Made by a program: the position numbers and the translations under genes. From JAAZGD01 sp034003765 (GTDB lineage: Bacteria; Bacillota; Clostridia; Peptostreptococcales; Anaerovoracaceae): 64,000 bases of DNA. The DNA is taken from positions 4,457-68,456 of the forward strand of contig JAVEXZ010000011.1 in the NCBI GenBank assembly GCA_034003765.1, read 5' to 3'. Below the pieces are notes generated by a model, which worked only from the letters and a program-made list of their open reading frames with translations, was not told the origin of the DNA and searched no databases. Below are positions 1 through 9,812 of this stretch, piece by piece; positions within the stretch are counted from its first letter, which is position 1; each line of letters opens with the position of its first letter.

Positions 1-581
1 TTTTCATATATATATTTAATAATACGGTAGAGTCGGTCTAAGTTTAGGGAATCGATTTTTTCGTGATTTGCATAAAAAAAATTATCTTCTATTAAAAAAC
101 CTTGGAATTGATTTTCCATAATAAAAATCAGTTCATGGAGTTCCGCTTCCAAAAGTTCAAGGTTATCATTATCTTTTAGGCAAATCAACATGATTTTATC
201 TAGGTTATGTTTCAGGAATGACAGCTTGTTTTGTAAGGCCTGCTGATGTGCTAAAGAGTCACTTACAACTTCTTCGCAAGCAAAAATCATATAGTCCACA
301 TTGGGATATAGATCTGTAAAGTGTTCTAGATCGATATGCATAGTTAGCATAAGAACATCAGGAGAAGACTGGTAGATATAATGAAGATCTATAGTATCGG
401 CTATCAATAAATCTCCTGGTTGCAAATGATAATCTTGATGATGGATTTTATAGCTTACACTTCCTTTTAATACAAGAACAATCTCTATTTCTTTATGGTA
501 ATGGGGATGTTCTTGTCTTACATTGGTAAAAGAAATTGCAAAAGGAAGGTTATTATAATAGCTTATATGTTCTGCTAGCAT
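1..581 (-). CDS. AraC-type regulator, cupin sensor part (3' end outside window)
   Basis: The minus-strand frame starts at the ATG at 581-579, preceded by AGGAGG at 587-592, and is open to the window edge (193 codons). The visible part looks like a cupin ligand-binding domain: HPHYHKEIEIVLVLKG near residues 30-45 is the typical histidine-rich turn of AraC-family sensor domains, and QPGDLL follows. The DNA-binding half lies outside the window, so the AraC assignment rests on the N-terminal architecture. It is divergent from the saccharopine-dehydrogenase-like/permease cluster and is its most likely regulator (inference). Confidence 0.72.
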   Translation of the reverse strand, partial: MLAEHISYYNNLPFAISFTNVRQEHPHYHKEIEIVLVLKGSVSYKIHHQDYHLQPGDLLIADTIDLHYIYQSSPDVLMLTMHIDLEHFTDLYPNVDYMIFACEEVVSDSLAHQQALQNKLSFLKHNLDKIMLICLKDNDNLELLEAELHELIFIMENQFQGFLIEDNFFYANHEKIDSLNLDRLYRIIKYIYE

Positions 582-801
582 TCTATGCCTCCTACTAACA
601 ATTTTACTAGGGCGCCTAGCACTTAGGGAAAAGCTGATACATTCGTGGAATCTTGCTAAAATAATCTCAAGATCTTGTGATAGCCAAGAAGAATAAAGGG
701 AATTTTCAAATAACACATCATTTATAACAACAAACTTATTGTATCTCAAATCCTTAAAAACTACAATTACTATAAGGCTAATAACAGAAAGGGAGTGTGG
801 A

Positions 802-2022
802 ATGAAGATTTTGATTTTAGGTGTTGGAGCCCAGGGCTCAACAGTAGCAAGGCGTATGGACGAAGAAGAAAAGGTATCCCAGGTAATTTGTGCGGATTAT
901 GACCCAAAAGCTGTTAATGATTTGGTTAAAGATCTAAAGAAGGGCAAGGGATTGCAGGTGGATGCCAATGATATTGAAAGTATTAAAATGGCGGCCCAAG
1001 GTGTAGATCTGATTGTTAATGGACTTCCTCTTCAATTTGGCAAAAACGTGCTAGAAGCAGCTTTGGCGGTAAAGTGTAATTACCAGGATTTTGCGGCTAC
1101 AGAAGCAATTCATGAAGACTGGGTAGAAGGCATAAAAATCATGTATGACATCTATGGAAAACGTTTCAAGGAGATTGGCAAAACAGCAATTATAGGTACA
1201 GGATCAGCTCCTGGGTTAATATGTGTGGCTGCCAGACATACTATGCGTTATCTAGACACTTGTGAAACCATATACAACATTGTATATGAAGGAGTTGAAG
1301 CGAAGAGATTCCTCCCATTTTGGTGGTCCCCTGTAACGGCATTAAGCGATATGGCAGGATTACCTAGCGCCTATGTAAATGGAGAGCTTATTAAAGTAGA
1401 ACCTTTCAGCGGTCCTATTTTTAGGAAGTACGATTACCTTGACAAAGAAATCAAACTTGTAGAACATGACCATGACGAGCCAGTACACATGGGCTTAAAT
1501 GCCAAAGAATATTTCAAGGATGCTAAGAATATATACTTTAAGTATGCTGGCGCAGGGGTTACCTTTGCAGAACCACTTTACAAATTAGGCCTACTTTCTA
1601 AAAAACCTCGAATCTTTGAAGGAAATGAGATCAATACCTTTAATTTGGTTCTGGAGAACATTCCACCAGCACCCAAGTACAAAGAGGAAATAGCAGAGAT
1701 CTTAGAAGAAGGTTTGATTTCAGATACTGGGGCAATGGTAGTTGAAGCTTATGGAACAAAGGATGGAAAGTCTGTTCGTGTTGAAACTCACGTTTTCGCC
1801 CCAGGCTTAGTTGAATCCTTTGAGCGAGCAGGGATTACCAGCGAAATGTACTTGACAGGACAAGGGGGGGCCTTGTTTACCAAGATGTTTGTGGAAGACA
1901 AATATACCCAAACGGGCCTAATTTCCTCGGATATGCTTACTTTTGACCAAGTAGATTATTATCGTGCTTGTGCAGAAAAGTTGGATATTACTATGGAAAC
2001 AAAGGTTGTTGACTTGGACTAG
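802..2022 (+). CDS. Saccharopine dehydrogenase-like NAD(P)-binding oxidoreductase, copy 1
   Basis: About 406 aa. The N-terminus has a Rossmann nucleotide-binding fold (ILILGVGAQGSTVA, residues 3-16) followed by an acidic residue after the second strand. Residues ~115-400 resemble the C-terminal substrate domain of the saccharopine dehydrogenase / carboxynorspermidine synthase / lysine-6-dehydrogenase superfamily. I start it at 802 (MKILILG) because AAAGGGAG lies just upstream and the fold begins there; the frame is open back to 739 but that extension is not protein-like. A paralogue lies at 3905, with an amino acid permease between them. Such enzymes form or cleave secondary amines of amino acids; the substrate here cannot be read from sequence. 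Confidence 0.85.
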   Translation: MKILILGVGAQGSTVARRMDEEEKVSQVICADYDPKAVNDLVKDLKKGKGLQVDANDIESIKMAAQGVDLIVNGLPLQFGKNVLEAALAVKCNYQDFAATEAIHEDWVEGIKIMYDIYGKRFKEIGKTAIIGTGSAPGLICVAARHTMRYLDTCETIYNIVYEGVEAKRFLPFWWSPVTALSDMAGLPSAYVNGELIKVEPFSGPIFRKYDYLDKEIKLVEHDHDEPVHMGLNAKEYFKDAKNIYFKYAGAGVTFAEPLYKLGLLSKKPRIFEGNEINTFNLVLENIPPAPKYKEEIAEILEEGLISDTGAMVVEAYGTKDGKSVRVETHVFAPGLVESFERAGITSEMYLTGQGGALFTKMFVEDKYTQTGLISSDMLTFDQVDYYRACAEKLDITMETKVVDLD

Positions 2023-2096
2023 ACTATTGACTCTAAAGAAGAAGTTATATTTCAGAGAGATGTAAAAAATGGTTTTAATAAGGAGGAGGAAGACAA

Positions 2097-3749
2097 ATGA
2101 ATGAAGTTAGAACTCATGGAGTCGCGGGACTAAAAAAGTATGACATGAAAATAAGTAGCATCGTTTTCATGATATATTGTTTAGTGGCTGCGGGTGCTTT
2201 TGGAATTGAGGAAATGATTCCAGCATCAGGACCAGGAATAACAATAATTATGTTAATGATTTTCCCCATTATTTGGGCCTTCCCCATCAGTAACCTTGTT
2301 GCTGAATGTGGCTCTGTTCTACCCTCTGAAGGAGGGGTTTACGTATGGGTAAAGGAAGCCTTCGGCGAGTTCTGGGGTTTTCAAGCTGGTTGGTGGGGAA
2401 CGGTTTCCACCTATATTACCAACGGAGTTTATGTTGCTCTAGTAGCTGGCTATGTAAGTCAGTTTATACCAATGACTGCAACTTCAAGTTTTGCATTAAA
2501 AATGGGCATGATTCTTATTTTTACGGTTATTAATCTATTGGGAATTCGTGAAGTTGGTAAAGTAAGCTCTGTTCTATCTGTCTTAATTCTATTGGCATTT
2601 GGTTTGGTGGCTATTGTTGGTATAATAAACTGGAATCAAAACCCCATGATTCCAATTGTTCCTGAAGATATGGGAATACTAGAGTCAATTGGGGGAGGCA
2701 TTGGTATCTGCATCTGGATGTACTGCGGTTATGAGTGTATCTCTAACATGGCCGGGGAAGTAAAAGACCCCCAAGTTATTCCAAAGGGACTTCTCCTTGC
2801 TATGCCTCTAATCGCTGCAACCTATATACTTCCAACAATTGGTGGACTTGCCAGCATAGGGCAGTGGGAAAGTTGGTCAACAGAGGGTGGATTTGGAGAC
2901 ACAGTAGGTTATGCCTCAGTACTTACTGATAATCTTGGCCAAGCTTGGGGTTACATGTTTTTAGTTATTGCAATAGTATCTCAGTGCGCTATATTTAATA
3001 CCTACTTGGCTTCAGGGTCTAGAGGATTTTTCGTTTTGGCGGATGATCGCCTTTTCCCACCCTTTATGGTTAAGGTAAGTAAAGGCAGAGGAGTTCCTCA
3101 TGTAGGTATCCTTTCTTTGGCAGTAGTTACTATGTTCCTTGCTCAATTTGATTTCAGATCTTTGGTTCTAGCTGAAGTGGTATTTATGCTAGCCCTCTAC
3201 ATTATCTTGCCTCTGGCTGTTGTTAAACTTAGAAAAAAATATCCTATTGAAGAGAGAAAGAAGCAAGGCTTGTATGTTATGGGTGGAGGGAAACTTGGTT
3301 TATTGTTCTTTGCCGGGGCACCTTTGCTTATTTCCATGTTTGCACTATTAATTAATGGAACCGACTACTTCTTGATTGGCCTAGTTGGTATAAGTACTGG
3401 TCCAGTATTCTACTATATTTTCAAAAGACTTTATGGTGGCCTTGCAAAAGTCGATCCAGAAAATCATCCCCTAAATCCAAAAACCAAATTGGGTGTTGGT
3501 GATATTATGAGATTTGGCTGGTACGGTCTCTTTACAGGTGTTTTTGCATTTGTGGGTCATTTCTTTCTTATGTGGTACGAAGGAGAATGGGGAGCAGAAT
3601 ACTATATCGAAGAGTGGGAAACTGGATTTTTATCTAACTTCTCTGGAATGATAGATGCCCTTAAAATTGGGGGAATCGTACTAATTGTAATAAGCTTAGT
3701 AGTCTTATATATTGGACGTAAAAAAGATCCAGCTCCAAGTTCTTGGTAA
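2097..3749 (+). CDS. APC-family amino acid permease
   Basis: 550 aa, highly hydrophobic with about 12 membrane segments. The N-terminal region (FMIYCLVAAGAFGIEEMIPASGPG, split here as the first helix and its glycine-rich break) matches APC-superfamily amino acid/polyamine transporters. AAGGAGGAGG lies 8 bases before the ATG. It sits 74 bp after one saccharopine-dehydrogenase-like gene and 155 bp before another, so it probably imports the amino acid or amine that they metabolise (inference). The C-terminal 100 residues carry two further hydrophobic stretches, making it longer than the usual 450-480 aa. Confidence 0.88.
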   Translation: MNEVRTHGVAGLKKYDMKISSIVFMIYCLVAAGAFGIEEMIPASGPGITIIMLMIFPIIWAFPISNLVAECGSVLPSEGGVYVWVKEAFGEFWGFQAGWWGTVSTYITNGVYVALVAGYVSQFIPMTATSSFALKMGMILIFTVINLLGIREVGKVSSVLSVLILLAFGLVAIVGIINWNQNPMIPIVPEDMGILESIGGGIGICIWMYCGYECISNMAGEVKDPQVIPKGLLLAMPLIAATYILPTIGGLASIGQWESWSTEGGFGDTVGYASVLTDNLGQAWGYMFLVIAIVSQCAIFNTYLASGSRGFFVLADDRLFPPFMVKVSKGRGVPHVGILSLAVVTMFLAQFDFRSLVLAEVVFMLALYIILPLAVVKLRKKYPIEERKKQGLYVMGGGKLGLLFFAGAPLLISMFALLINGTDYFLIGLVGISTGPVFYYIFKRLYGGLAKVDPENHPLNPKTKLGVGDIMRFGWYGLFTGVFAFVGHFFLMWYEGEWGAEYYIEEWETGFLSNFSGMIDALKIGGIVLIVISLVVLYIGRKKDPAPSSW

Positions 3750-3904
3750 AAGTTTATATTGAATACAGCCTAAAGATTTGCATAAATATATTCTTAATGA
3801 ACCGATAAATCACGAGATGAGTTTTTTAAGGCAAGAGAAAAAGCATGAAGAAAAATCATCTCTAAATAAAGTTACAAAAAATGAAAGGAGACTAAATAAG
3901 TACA

Positions 3905-5128
3905 ATGGCTTATAAAATTCTGGTCTTAGGAACAGGTGCACAGGGCTCAACGGTAGCTATGAAAATGGATGAAGAAGCAAAAGTTGATAAAATAATTTGT
4001 GCGGATTCGGACCACAAAGCAGTAGACGAACTTGTTAAGACATTAAAAAAGGCCCAAGGCATATATGTAGATGCTGCCGATGTTAAGAGCATAATCAAGG
4101 CGGCAGAAGGTGTAGACCTAATAGTAAATGCGCTCCCAATCAGGTTTGCTCCAAATGTACTTGACGCAGCCCTAGCAGTAAAGGCAAACTATCAGGACTT
4201 TGCATCCACAGACGTCCTTGATGAATGGTGGCCCAAGTGCATAGAAATCATGTACGATGAATATGGCAAAAAGTTCAAGGAAATAGGTAAAATGGCCATA
4301 ATAGGTTCAGGTTCAGCCCCTGGGATGATGTGTGTGGCAACAAAAAGTAGCATGAGAGAGGTTGACACCTGCGACGATATCCTGATGATGGTATACGAAG
4401 GGGTAGAAGCCAAGAGATTTTTACCCTTTTGGTGGTCGCCATTTACTGCCTTATCAGACATGATAGACCCAACATTTGCCCTAAAGGATGGTGTCCTTGT
4501 AGAGACAGAGCCCCACTCATTGCCAGTAACAAGGCACTTCAAAGGTTGCGCCAAAGAAGTAACCCTTGTAGAGCACGCCCACGACGAGACTGTATTCATG
4601 GGCCTCAATAAGGACACACATTTTAAGGGAGCAAAGAATATCAACTTTAAATATGGTGGAGTAGGAATAGAGTTTTCTACACCCTTGTATAAAGCAGGAC
4701 TTTTGAATAGAGAGGAAGAGACCTACAAAGGACGTACATTCATCCCCTTTGACGTTGTCCTATCACACCTTCCACCAGCCCCTAAGTATTACGACGAAAT
4801 CAAGGAAATCCTAGAAGAAGGCCTTGTAAAGGATGAAGGGGCCTTCGTAGTAGAAATAACTGGTACAAAGGACGGAAAGAATGTACTAGTTGAGACATAC
4901 GTATATGCACCTGGATGTGAAGAATCCTTTAAGATAGCAGGCATCACAGGTGAACAGTATATGACAGGCCAGTGCGGATCACTGTTTACAAAGATGTTTG
5001 TAAATGGGGATTATGAGCAGACGGGACTTATCTCATCAGATATGCTTACATATGAAGAATGCGACAAGTATCTTGCATATGCCGAGAAGCTAGACATTAT
5101 TCTGGAAACAGAAGTAAAGCATATCTAA
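3905..5128 (+). CDS. Saccharopine dehydrogenase-like NAD(P)-binding oxidoreductase, copy 2
   Basis: 407 aa, collinear with the protein at 802-2022 and identical at well over half of positions by eye. Shared blocks include GAQGSTVA, ICAD, GVEAKRFLPFWWSP, HAHDE/HDHDE, PPAPKY, LTGQ/MTGQ and QTGLISSDMLT. The Rossmann glycines (GTGAQG) are intact and both copies look functional. The GGAG at 3887-3890 is about 14 bases from the ATG, a long spacing. The gene ends at a strong terminator (5149-5191). Two divergent copies in one locus suggest either successive steps or two related substrates (inference). Confidence 0.85.
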   Translation: MAYKILVLGTGAQGSTVAMKMDEEAKVDKIICADSDHKAVDELVKTLKKAQGIYVDAADVKSIIKAAEGVDLIVNALPIRFAPNVLDAALAVKANYQDFASTDVLDEWWPKCIEIMYDEYGKKFKEIGKMAIIGSGSAPGMMCVATKSSMREVDTCDDILMMVYEGVEAKRFLPFWWSPFTALSDMIDPTFALKDGVLVETEPHSLPVTRHFKGCAKEVTLVEHAHDETVFMGLNKDTHFKGAKNINFKYGGVGIEFSTPLYKAGLLNREEETYKGRTFIPFDVVLSHLPPAPKYYDEIKEILEEGLVKDEGAFVVEITGTKDGKNVLVETYVYAPGCEESFKIAGITGEQYMTGQCGSLFTKMFVNGDYEQTGLISSDMLTYEECDKYLAYAEKLDIILETEVKHI

Positions 5129-5148
5129 TCAATACAATTAAAAAATAA

Positions 5149-5191
5149 AAAGAGAGTATTTCATCTTATTATGGTGGGATACTCTCTCTTT
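5149..5191 (+). terminator. Rho-independent terminator of the SDH-like/permease cluster
   Basis: AAGAGAGTAT and ATACTCTCTCTT form a stem around a ~19-base loop, followed by a short T run. It lies 20 bases after the second SDH-like gene. Confidence 0.8.
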
Positions 5192-5247
5192 ATAGGCGGG
5201 AAAATAAATAAACAAAGAAAAATTTTGCGAATAAGGCTGAATTTTCG

Positions 5248-5530
5248 ACAGGTCCGTAATTTTGGAGATTCCCAGCAACTCTTCCACAGTTTAGATTTGA
5301 GGTCCCGGTAATATTCACAAAGTCTAAATTTGTGGTTCCAATAACTCTTCCAAAGTCTAAATTTGTGGTTCCAATAACTCTTCCAAAGTCCAAATTAGTG
5401 GTCCTGGTAATATTCACAAAGTCTAAATTTGTGGTTCCAATAACTCTTCCAAAGTCCAAATTAGTGGTCCTGGTAATTTTTACAAAGTCTAAATTTGTGG
5501 TTCCATTAATCTTCACAAAGTCTAAAGTTG
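5248..5530. repeat. 33-bp tandem repeat array (about 8 units)
   Basis: Units begin at about 5281, 5314, 5347, 5380, 5413, 5446 and 5479, with degenerate units at each edge. Two subtypes partly alternate, one with AAGTCTAAATTTGTGGTTCC and one with AAGTCCAAATTAGTGGTCCT. Because 33 is a multiple of three, both strands stay open: the minus strand could encode an 11-residue repeat (TTNLDFGRVIG), the plus strand VVPITLPKSKF. Neither frame has a ribosome binding site or a convincing start, so coding is doubtful. With its flanks it fills the 467-base gap between the SDH-like gene and pyk. Confidence 0.9.
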
Positions 5531-5556
5531 TGCTCTTAAGTAATAAATGGTAAAAT
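5528..5556 (+). promoter_or_regulatory. Probable pyk promoter
   Basis: TTGTGC, a 17-base spacer and TAAAAT, 40 bases before the pyruvate kinase ATG. The -35 element lies in the last degenerate unit of the 33-bp repeat array. Confidence 0.5.
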
Positions 5557-5595
5557 AAACATCAAGTCCAAGATAAATGGAAGGGTTTGTGAAAT

Positions 5596-7023
5596 ATGAA
5601 AAAAACGAAAATAGTATGTACCATTGGTCCTGCCAGTGAAGACCGAGAAACACTAAAAAAAATGATGCTAGCCGGCATGAATGCAGCAAGGTTAAACTTT
5701 TCCCACGGTACCCGAGAAGGACACAAGGAAAAGATGGATTTAATCAAAGAACTTCGTCAAGAGCTGGGTCTACATATCTCCATAATTTTGGATACAAAAG
5801 GTATAGAAATAAGAACTGGAAAATTTGCTCAGCAGTCGGTTCAATTGTCTGAAGGCCAAAAATTCACCCTTACCACAGATCATGTAATAGGGAACAATGA
5901 GATTTGCAGTGTTTCATATAAGGGATTACCAGAGGATGTAAAACCAGGAGAAAAGTTACTAATTGATGACGGACTTATATGCCTAACCGTTGAGCAAATT
6001 CATGGTAATAAAATTATTTGCAAGGTAAACAACTCTGGCGAAATCAAGGACTACAAGAGTATAAACGCACCAGGAACTAAGTTGAACCTACCCTTAATTA
6101 CTGAGGAAGATAAAGAAGATATTGAGTTTGGCATAGAGCAGGATATAGATTTTATTGCTGCTTCTTTTGTAAGAAGATCTTCCGACGTGGAAGAAATGAA
6201 ACTCTTTTTAGAGGATAGGGGAGCATCTCATATAAAAATAATTTCAAAGATTGAGAACAGAGAAGGTGTTGAGAACCTAAAGGACATAATTGCTGTATCC
6301 GATGGCATTATGGTAGCCCGGGGAGATTTAGGCGTGGAAATACCTGCAGAGCAGGTGCCTTTAATACAAAAGGAAATAATAAAACTATGTAATATAGAAG
6401 GAAAACCAGTTATTACAGCAACCCAGATGCTAGATTCCATGATTCGTAATCCTAGGCCTACAAGAGCAGAGGTCACTGACGTGGCAAATGCTATCTTTGA
6501 TGGAACAGACTCTATAATGCTGTCTGGTGAGACTGCAATGGGAAGATATCCAGTAGAAACGGTTAATCAGATGGTAAAGATTGCGGTAATTACAGAAGGT
6601 GCATTAGATTATGATAGTATCTTACGAAAAAATGCTACTATAAAAAATTTAAGTGTAACCAATGCCATTGGCCATGCTACTTGTACAAGTGCTCAAGGGC
6701 TAAGAGCCATGGCTATATTAACACCTACCGCTTCTGGATATACTGCGGCTGTTGTATCTAGATTCAGGCCTAGGGCGCCAATCATAGCATGTACAACCTC
6801 AGATAGGGTAGCAAGGAGCTTATCTCTATATTGGGGAGTTACCCCACTTGTAGTTAGACATCTAGAATCAGATAGCGAAATTTTCAAGGTGGCAATTGAT
6901 GCTACTATTGAAAAGGGAATTATCAAAAATGGCGACCTAATTGTTATTACCGCAGGGGTTCCTGTTGGCGTAGGCGGAACTACAAATATGTTAAGAATTC
7001 ACATTGCAGGGGAAGACTTGTAA
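5596..7023 (+). CDS. pyk: Pyruvate kinase
   Basis: 475 aa, the usual length of a short bacterial pyruvate kinase without the extra PEP-utiliser domain. It transfers phosphate from phosphoenolpyruvate to ADP in the last step of glycolysis. Visible motifs are KTKIVCTIGPAS at the N-terminus, AARLNFSHG, the catalytic-lysine signature IISKIENREG near residues 212-221, GIMVARGDLGVEIP, and GETAMGRYPVETV. The C-terminal allosteric domain is present. It appears monocistronic. The window also carries pyruvate,phosphate dikinase at 40789, which can work in the opposite direction or with pyrophosphate. Confidence 0.97.
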   Translation: MKKTKIVCTIGPASEDRETLKKMMLAGMNAARLNFSHGTREGHKEKMDLIKELRQELGLHISIILDTKGIEIRTGKFAQQSVQLSEGQKFTLTTDHVIGNNEICSVSYKGLPEDVKPGEKLLIDDGLICLTVEQIHGNKIICKVNNSGEIKDYKSINAPGTKLNLPLITEEDKEDIEFGIEQDIDFIAASFVRRSSDVEEMKLFLEDRGASHIKIISKIENREGVENLKDIIAVSDGIMVARGDLGVEIPAEQVPLIQKEIIKLCNIEGKPVITATQMLDSMIRNPRPTRAEVTDVANAIFDGTDSIMLSGETAMGRYPVETVNQMVKIAVITEGALDYDSILRKNATIKNLSVTNAIGHATCTSAQGLRAMAILTPTASGYTAAVVSRFRPRAPIIACTTSDRVARSLSLYWGVTPLVVRHLESDSEIFKVAIDATIEKGIIKNGDLIVITAGVPVGVGGTTNMLRIHIAGEDL

Positions 7024-7172
7024 AAAATGTATAGAGTGAATTACAAAGAATCTCTTAACCTCTTAATAAACCCTATTAAATACATTAAATTCTTTGAAAG
7101 TTGTAACAAAAGCACTGGAAGTAATTAAAAAGGAACTGGAAAACCCTATAAAAACCACTAAGAATCCCGGTT

Positions 7173-9725
7173 ATGAAAGGTAGAGTTTTGGGCAAAGTCA
7201 ACATGGGAGCAAAGAAAAACCCTAAAGCTAAAAATGAAAATCATCTAACAGATGCTCTTAAAAACAGGAGTCATTTGTTGATATTCTTTGTGGTGATTTT
7301 TATTTTGGCAAGTAGCCTGTATTTGAGGGTACTTTGGAATAATTATTATGAGGAAACCTCATTGGAAGCTATTACATTAGCCGAATCTGTAGGGTCTCTT
7401 CTACATAGCGACCATATAGCTGAGTTATCTGGTAATAAAGGTGATTTAGAAAAAACTGAATATATTATGACAACCTTAAGCCTGTCTAATTTAACCAAGA
7501 CGTCAGATTCAATCTACTTTGCCTATATCTTAGGGGAAAAGAATGGATACATGGTTTTTATGGCTGATTCAGAGCCCCCAGATTCTCCTGATTACTCACC
7601 ACCAGGACAGATATATATTGAAGCCACGGATACTGACTGGGAACCCTTTCTTACTGGACAAACAATACTAACTGAGCCAATAACAGACCGTTGGGGTACT
7701 TGGGTTAGTGCTATGGTGCCGATTATAGAGCCTGAGGGTGGAGATGTAATCGCTGTCCTAGGCATTGATTACTCTGCTAAGGAGTGGCAGGCCCAGATAT
7801 GGGAAAAGATGATCCGGGATATTGTCATTTTGTTTTGTGTATTACTCCTTCTAATTGCCTTTATTGGAATATGGATACAGCGATCCTATTTAAGAACTCT
7901 TGAAATCCTTTATCATAATGTTTTTGACCAAGCCCCAATAGGGATTGCCGTTCTAAATGACAAGGGTAACTTTATGTCATCTGAATTAGAATATACTAGT
8001 TCAAACTCCATGTATGAGGATATACTAGGCAGGACAAAGGAAGAATTAATGAAGATTAGCTGGGCAGAAATTACCCACCCCGAGGACTTGCCATTGGATT
8101 TAGAAAAAGCCCAAAAGTTTTTAAGTGGTGGAATCAACGGCTATTCAATGGAAAAACGTTTTATTAGACCCGACGATTCATTCGTATGGACAAATATGAA
8201 AATTTCTCGCCTAGAAGGTGTTTCAAATACCAGCGATATGCATTTATGCCTACTTGAGGATATAACTTTGCAAAAAGAAACGGAGAAAAACCTCTTAGAA
8301 AACCAACGCAGGGAGGCTCTTATTATGGCTCATTTGCCTGGTATGGCTTACCGAGCTAAGTATAATAATGGTGGAACTATGGTCTTTGTTTCACAGGGTT
8401 GCTACAAACTAACGGGTTATGAGCCAGAGAGCTTTATTGATGGAAAGTTATTAGAATATAAAGACATAATGACACCTGAGGGCAGGGACCTGCTTTGTAA
8501 GGAATGGCAGCGAACCATCCCCTACAAACTCCCCTATAAATGTGAATATGGGATTACCACAGCAAGTGGAGAAGAAAAATGGGTTCTTGAGATGGGTGAA
8601 GGCATCTACAATGATGAGGGCCAGGTAGTTGCCCTTGAGGGAATGATATTTGATGTAACAGATAGACAAGAAGCTGCAAAACAAAACGAATTCTTAGCCT
8701 ATCATGATTATGTTACAGGTCTATATAATAGGAGGTTTTTCGAAGAAGAGTTTGAGAGAAGAAGAGAAAACGATGAATTCCCTATTGCTATATTACTAGG
8801 AGATATCAACAGTTTTAAGGTATATAACGACACATTTGGACATATTGAAGGCGATAATGCACTAAGAAATACTGGGGGGAAAATAAAAGAAGCAATAGGG
8901 CAAGGGGACGTGGTTGCCAGAGTAGGTGGGGATGAGTTTGCAATAATCATATCTGGCCTAAATGAGCAGGGCGTAAAGCAATATCTAGATAACATAGAAA
9001 GATTATCTGATAGCTTTTTTGAGGATTCCCAAAGCGACAGACTTATAACCATTTCTTGGGGTTATGGTGTTCAAAGGAAAAAGACGGACACACTAGATAT
9101 GCTTCAGCAAGAAGCAGAGGCATATATGTACAATAGAAAATTCTATAACCACAAGAGTATGAGAAGTAAAACAATAGATGTCATCATGGAAACCCTTTTC
9201 ACGAAAAGTGAACGGGAAAAAGAGCACTCAGAAAGAGTTGGAAGTTTAAGTGAAGCCATTGCAGTAAAAATGGAGCGCAGACAGGCAGAATTGGACAAGA
9301 TCCGAGTGGCGGGACTTCTTCATGATATTGGGAAAATCGGTATTGACGAAGCGATACTTAACAAAAAGGAAAAGTTGGATTCCAAAGAGTGGGATTTGAT
9401 AAAACTCCATCCTGCAAAGGGGGCTGGCATCCTATACAATACAAAAGAATATCAGGGAATTGCCGATATAGTCTTGTCACACCATGAGAGGTTTGATGGT
9501 AGTGGTTATCCAAACAAACTAAAGGGTGAATATATACCTTTGGGATCAAGAATAATCGCTGTTGCAGATACTTTTGATGCAATAACCAACGAAAGACCCT
9601 ACAAGAGGCCTATGAGTATAGAAGCAGCCATAAAGGAAATGAGACGGTCTGCAGGCACCCAACTAGACCCTCAAATAGTAGATGTTTTTATTAAAGAAGT
9701 CCTTGGTATGAAAGACGAAAAATAA
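7173..9725 (+). CDS. Membrane sensor with PAS-PAS-GGDEF-HD-GYP domains
   Basis: 850 aa. A membrane helix (~33-50), an extracellular sensor region (~50-205, Cache-like) and a second helix (~211-232) precede two PAS domains (~245-370 and ~385-500). Next come a GGDEF domain with intact VGGDEFAII near residue 590, and an HD-GYP domain with LLHDIGKIG (~712) and HHERFDGSGYP (~770). GGDEF makes cyclic di-GMP and HD-GYP degrades it, so this one protein could do both; both active sites look intact. The start is uncertain: no clear ribosome binding site precedes 7173, and an alternative ATG lies at 7203. Confidence 0.9.
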   Translation: MKGRVLGKVNMGAKKNPKAKNENHLTDALKNRSHLLIFFVVIFILASSLYLRVLWNNYYEETSLEAITLAESVGSLLHSDHIAELSGNKGDLEKTEYIMTTLSLSNLTKTSDSIYFAYILGEKNGYMVFMADSEPPDSPDYSPPGQIYIEATDTDWEPFLTGQTILTEPITDRWGTWVSAMVPIIEPEGGDVIAVLGIDYSAKEWQAQIWEKMIRDIVILFCVLLLLIAFIGIWIQRSYLRTLEILYHNVFDQAPIGIAVLNDKGNFMSSELEYTSSNSMYEDILGRTKEELMKISWAEITHPEDLPLDLEKAQKFLSGGINGYSMEKRFIRPDDSFVWTNMKISRLEGVSNTSDMHLCLLEDITLQKETEKNLLENQRREALIMAHLPGMAYRAKYNNGGTMVFVSQGCYKLTGYEPESFIDGKLLEYKDIMTPEGRDLLCKEWQRTIPYKLPYKCEYGITTASGEEKWVLEMGEGIYNDEGQVVALEGMIFDVTDRQEAAKQNEFLAYHDYVTGLYNRRFFEEEFERRRENDEFPIAILLGDINSFKVYNDTFGHIEGDNALRNTGGKIKEAIGQGDVVARVGGDEFAIIISGLNEQGVKQYLDNIERLSDSFFEDSQSDRLITISWGYGVQRKKTDTLDMLQQEAEAYMYNRKFYNHKSMRSKTIDVIMETLFTKSEREKEHSERVGSLSEAIAVKMERRQAELDKIRVAGLLHDIGKIGIDEAILNKKEKLDSKEWDLIKLHPAKGAGILYNTKEYQGIADIVLSHHERFDGSGYPNKLKGEYIPLGSRIIAVADTFDAITNERPYKRPMSIEAAIKEMRRSAGTQLDPQIVDVFIKEVLGMKDEK

Positions 9726-9812
9726 AGATCTGATAGGCTATTTGAAAAATTCGAAAAAAAGCAGTAAGAGTTGTCTTATAATTTGTAAAGGGATAAGCTA
9801 GGAGACAAAAGT

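Noticed and set aside
4192..4644. 150-codon minus-strand frame in the second SDH-like gene
   Set aside because: A shadow frame of a clear plus-strand gene.
5190..5516. 108-codon minus-strand protein from the 33-bp repeats
   Set aside because: No ribosome binding site, and the plus strand of the array is equally open. Kept as a repeat only.
7091..7183. Short frame ending NPIKTTKNPGYER before the GGDEF gene
   Set aside because: Protein-like in composition, but only 30 codons with no start or family; it may be a relic and could not be supported.
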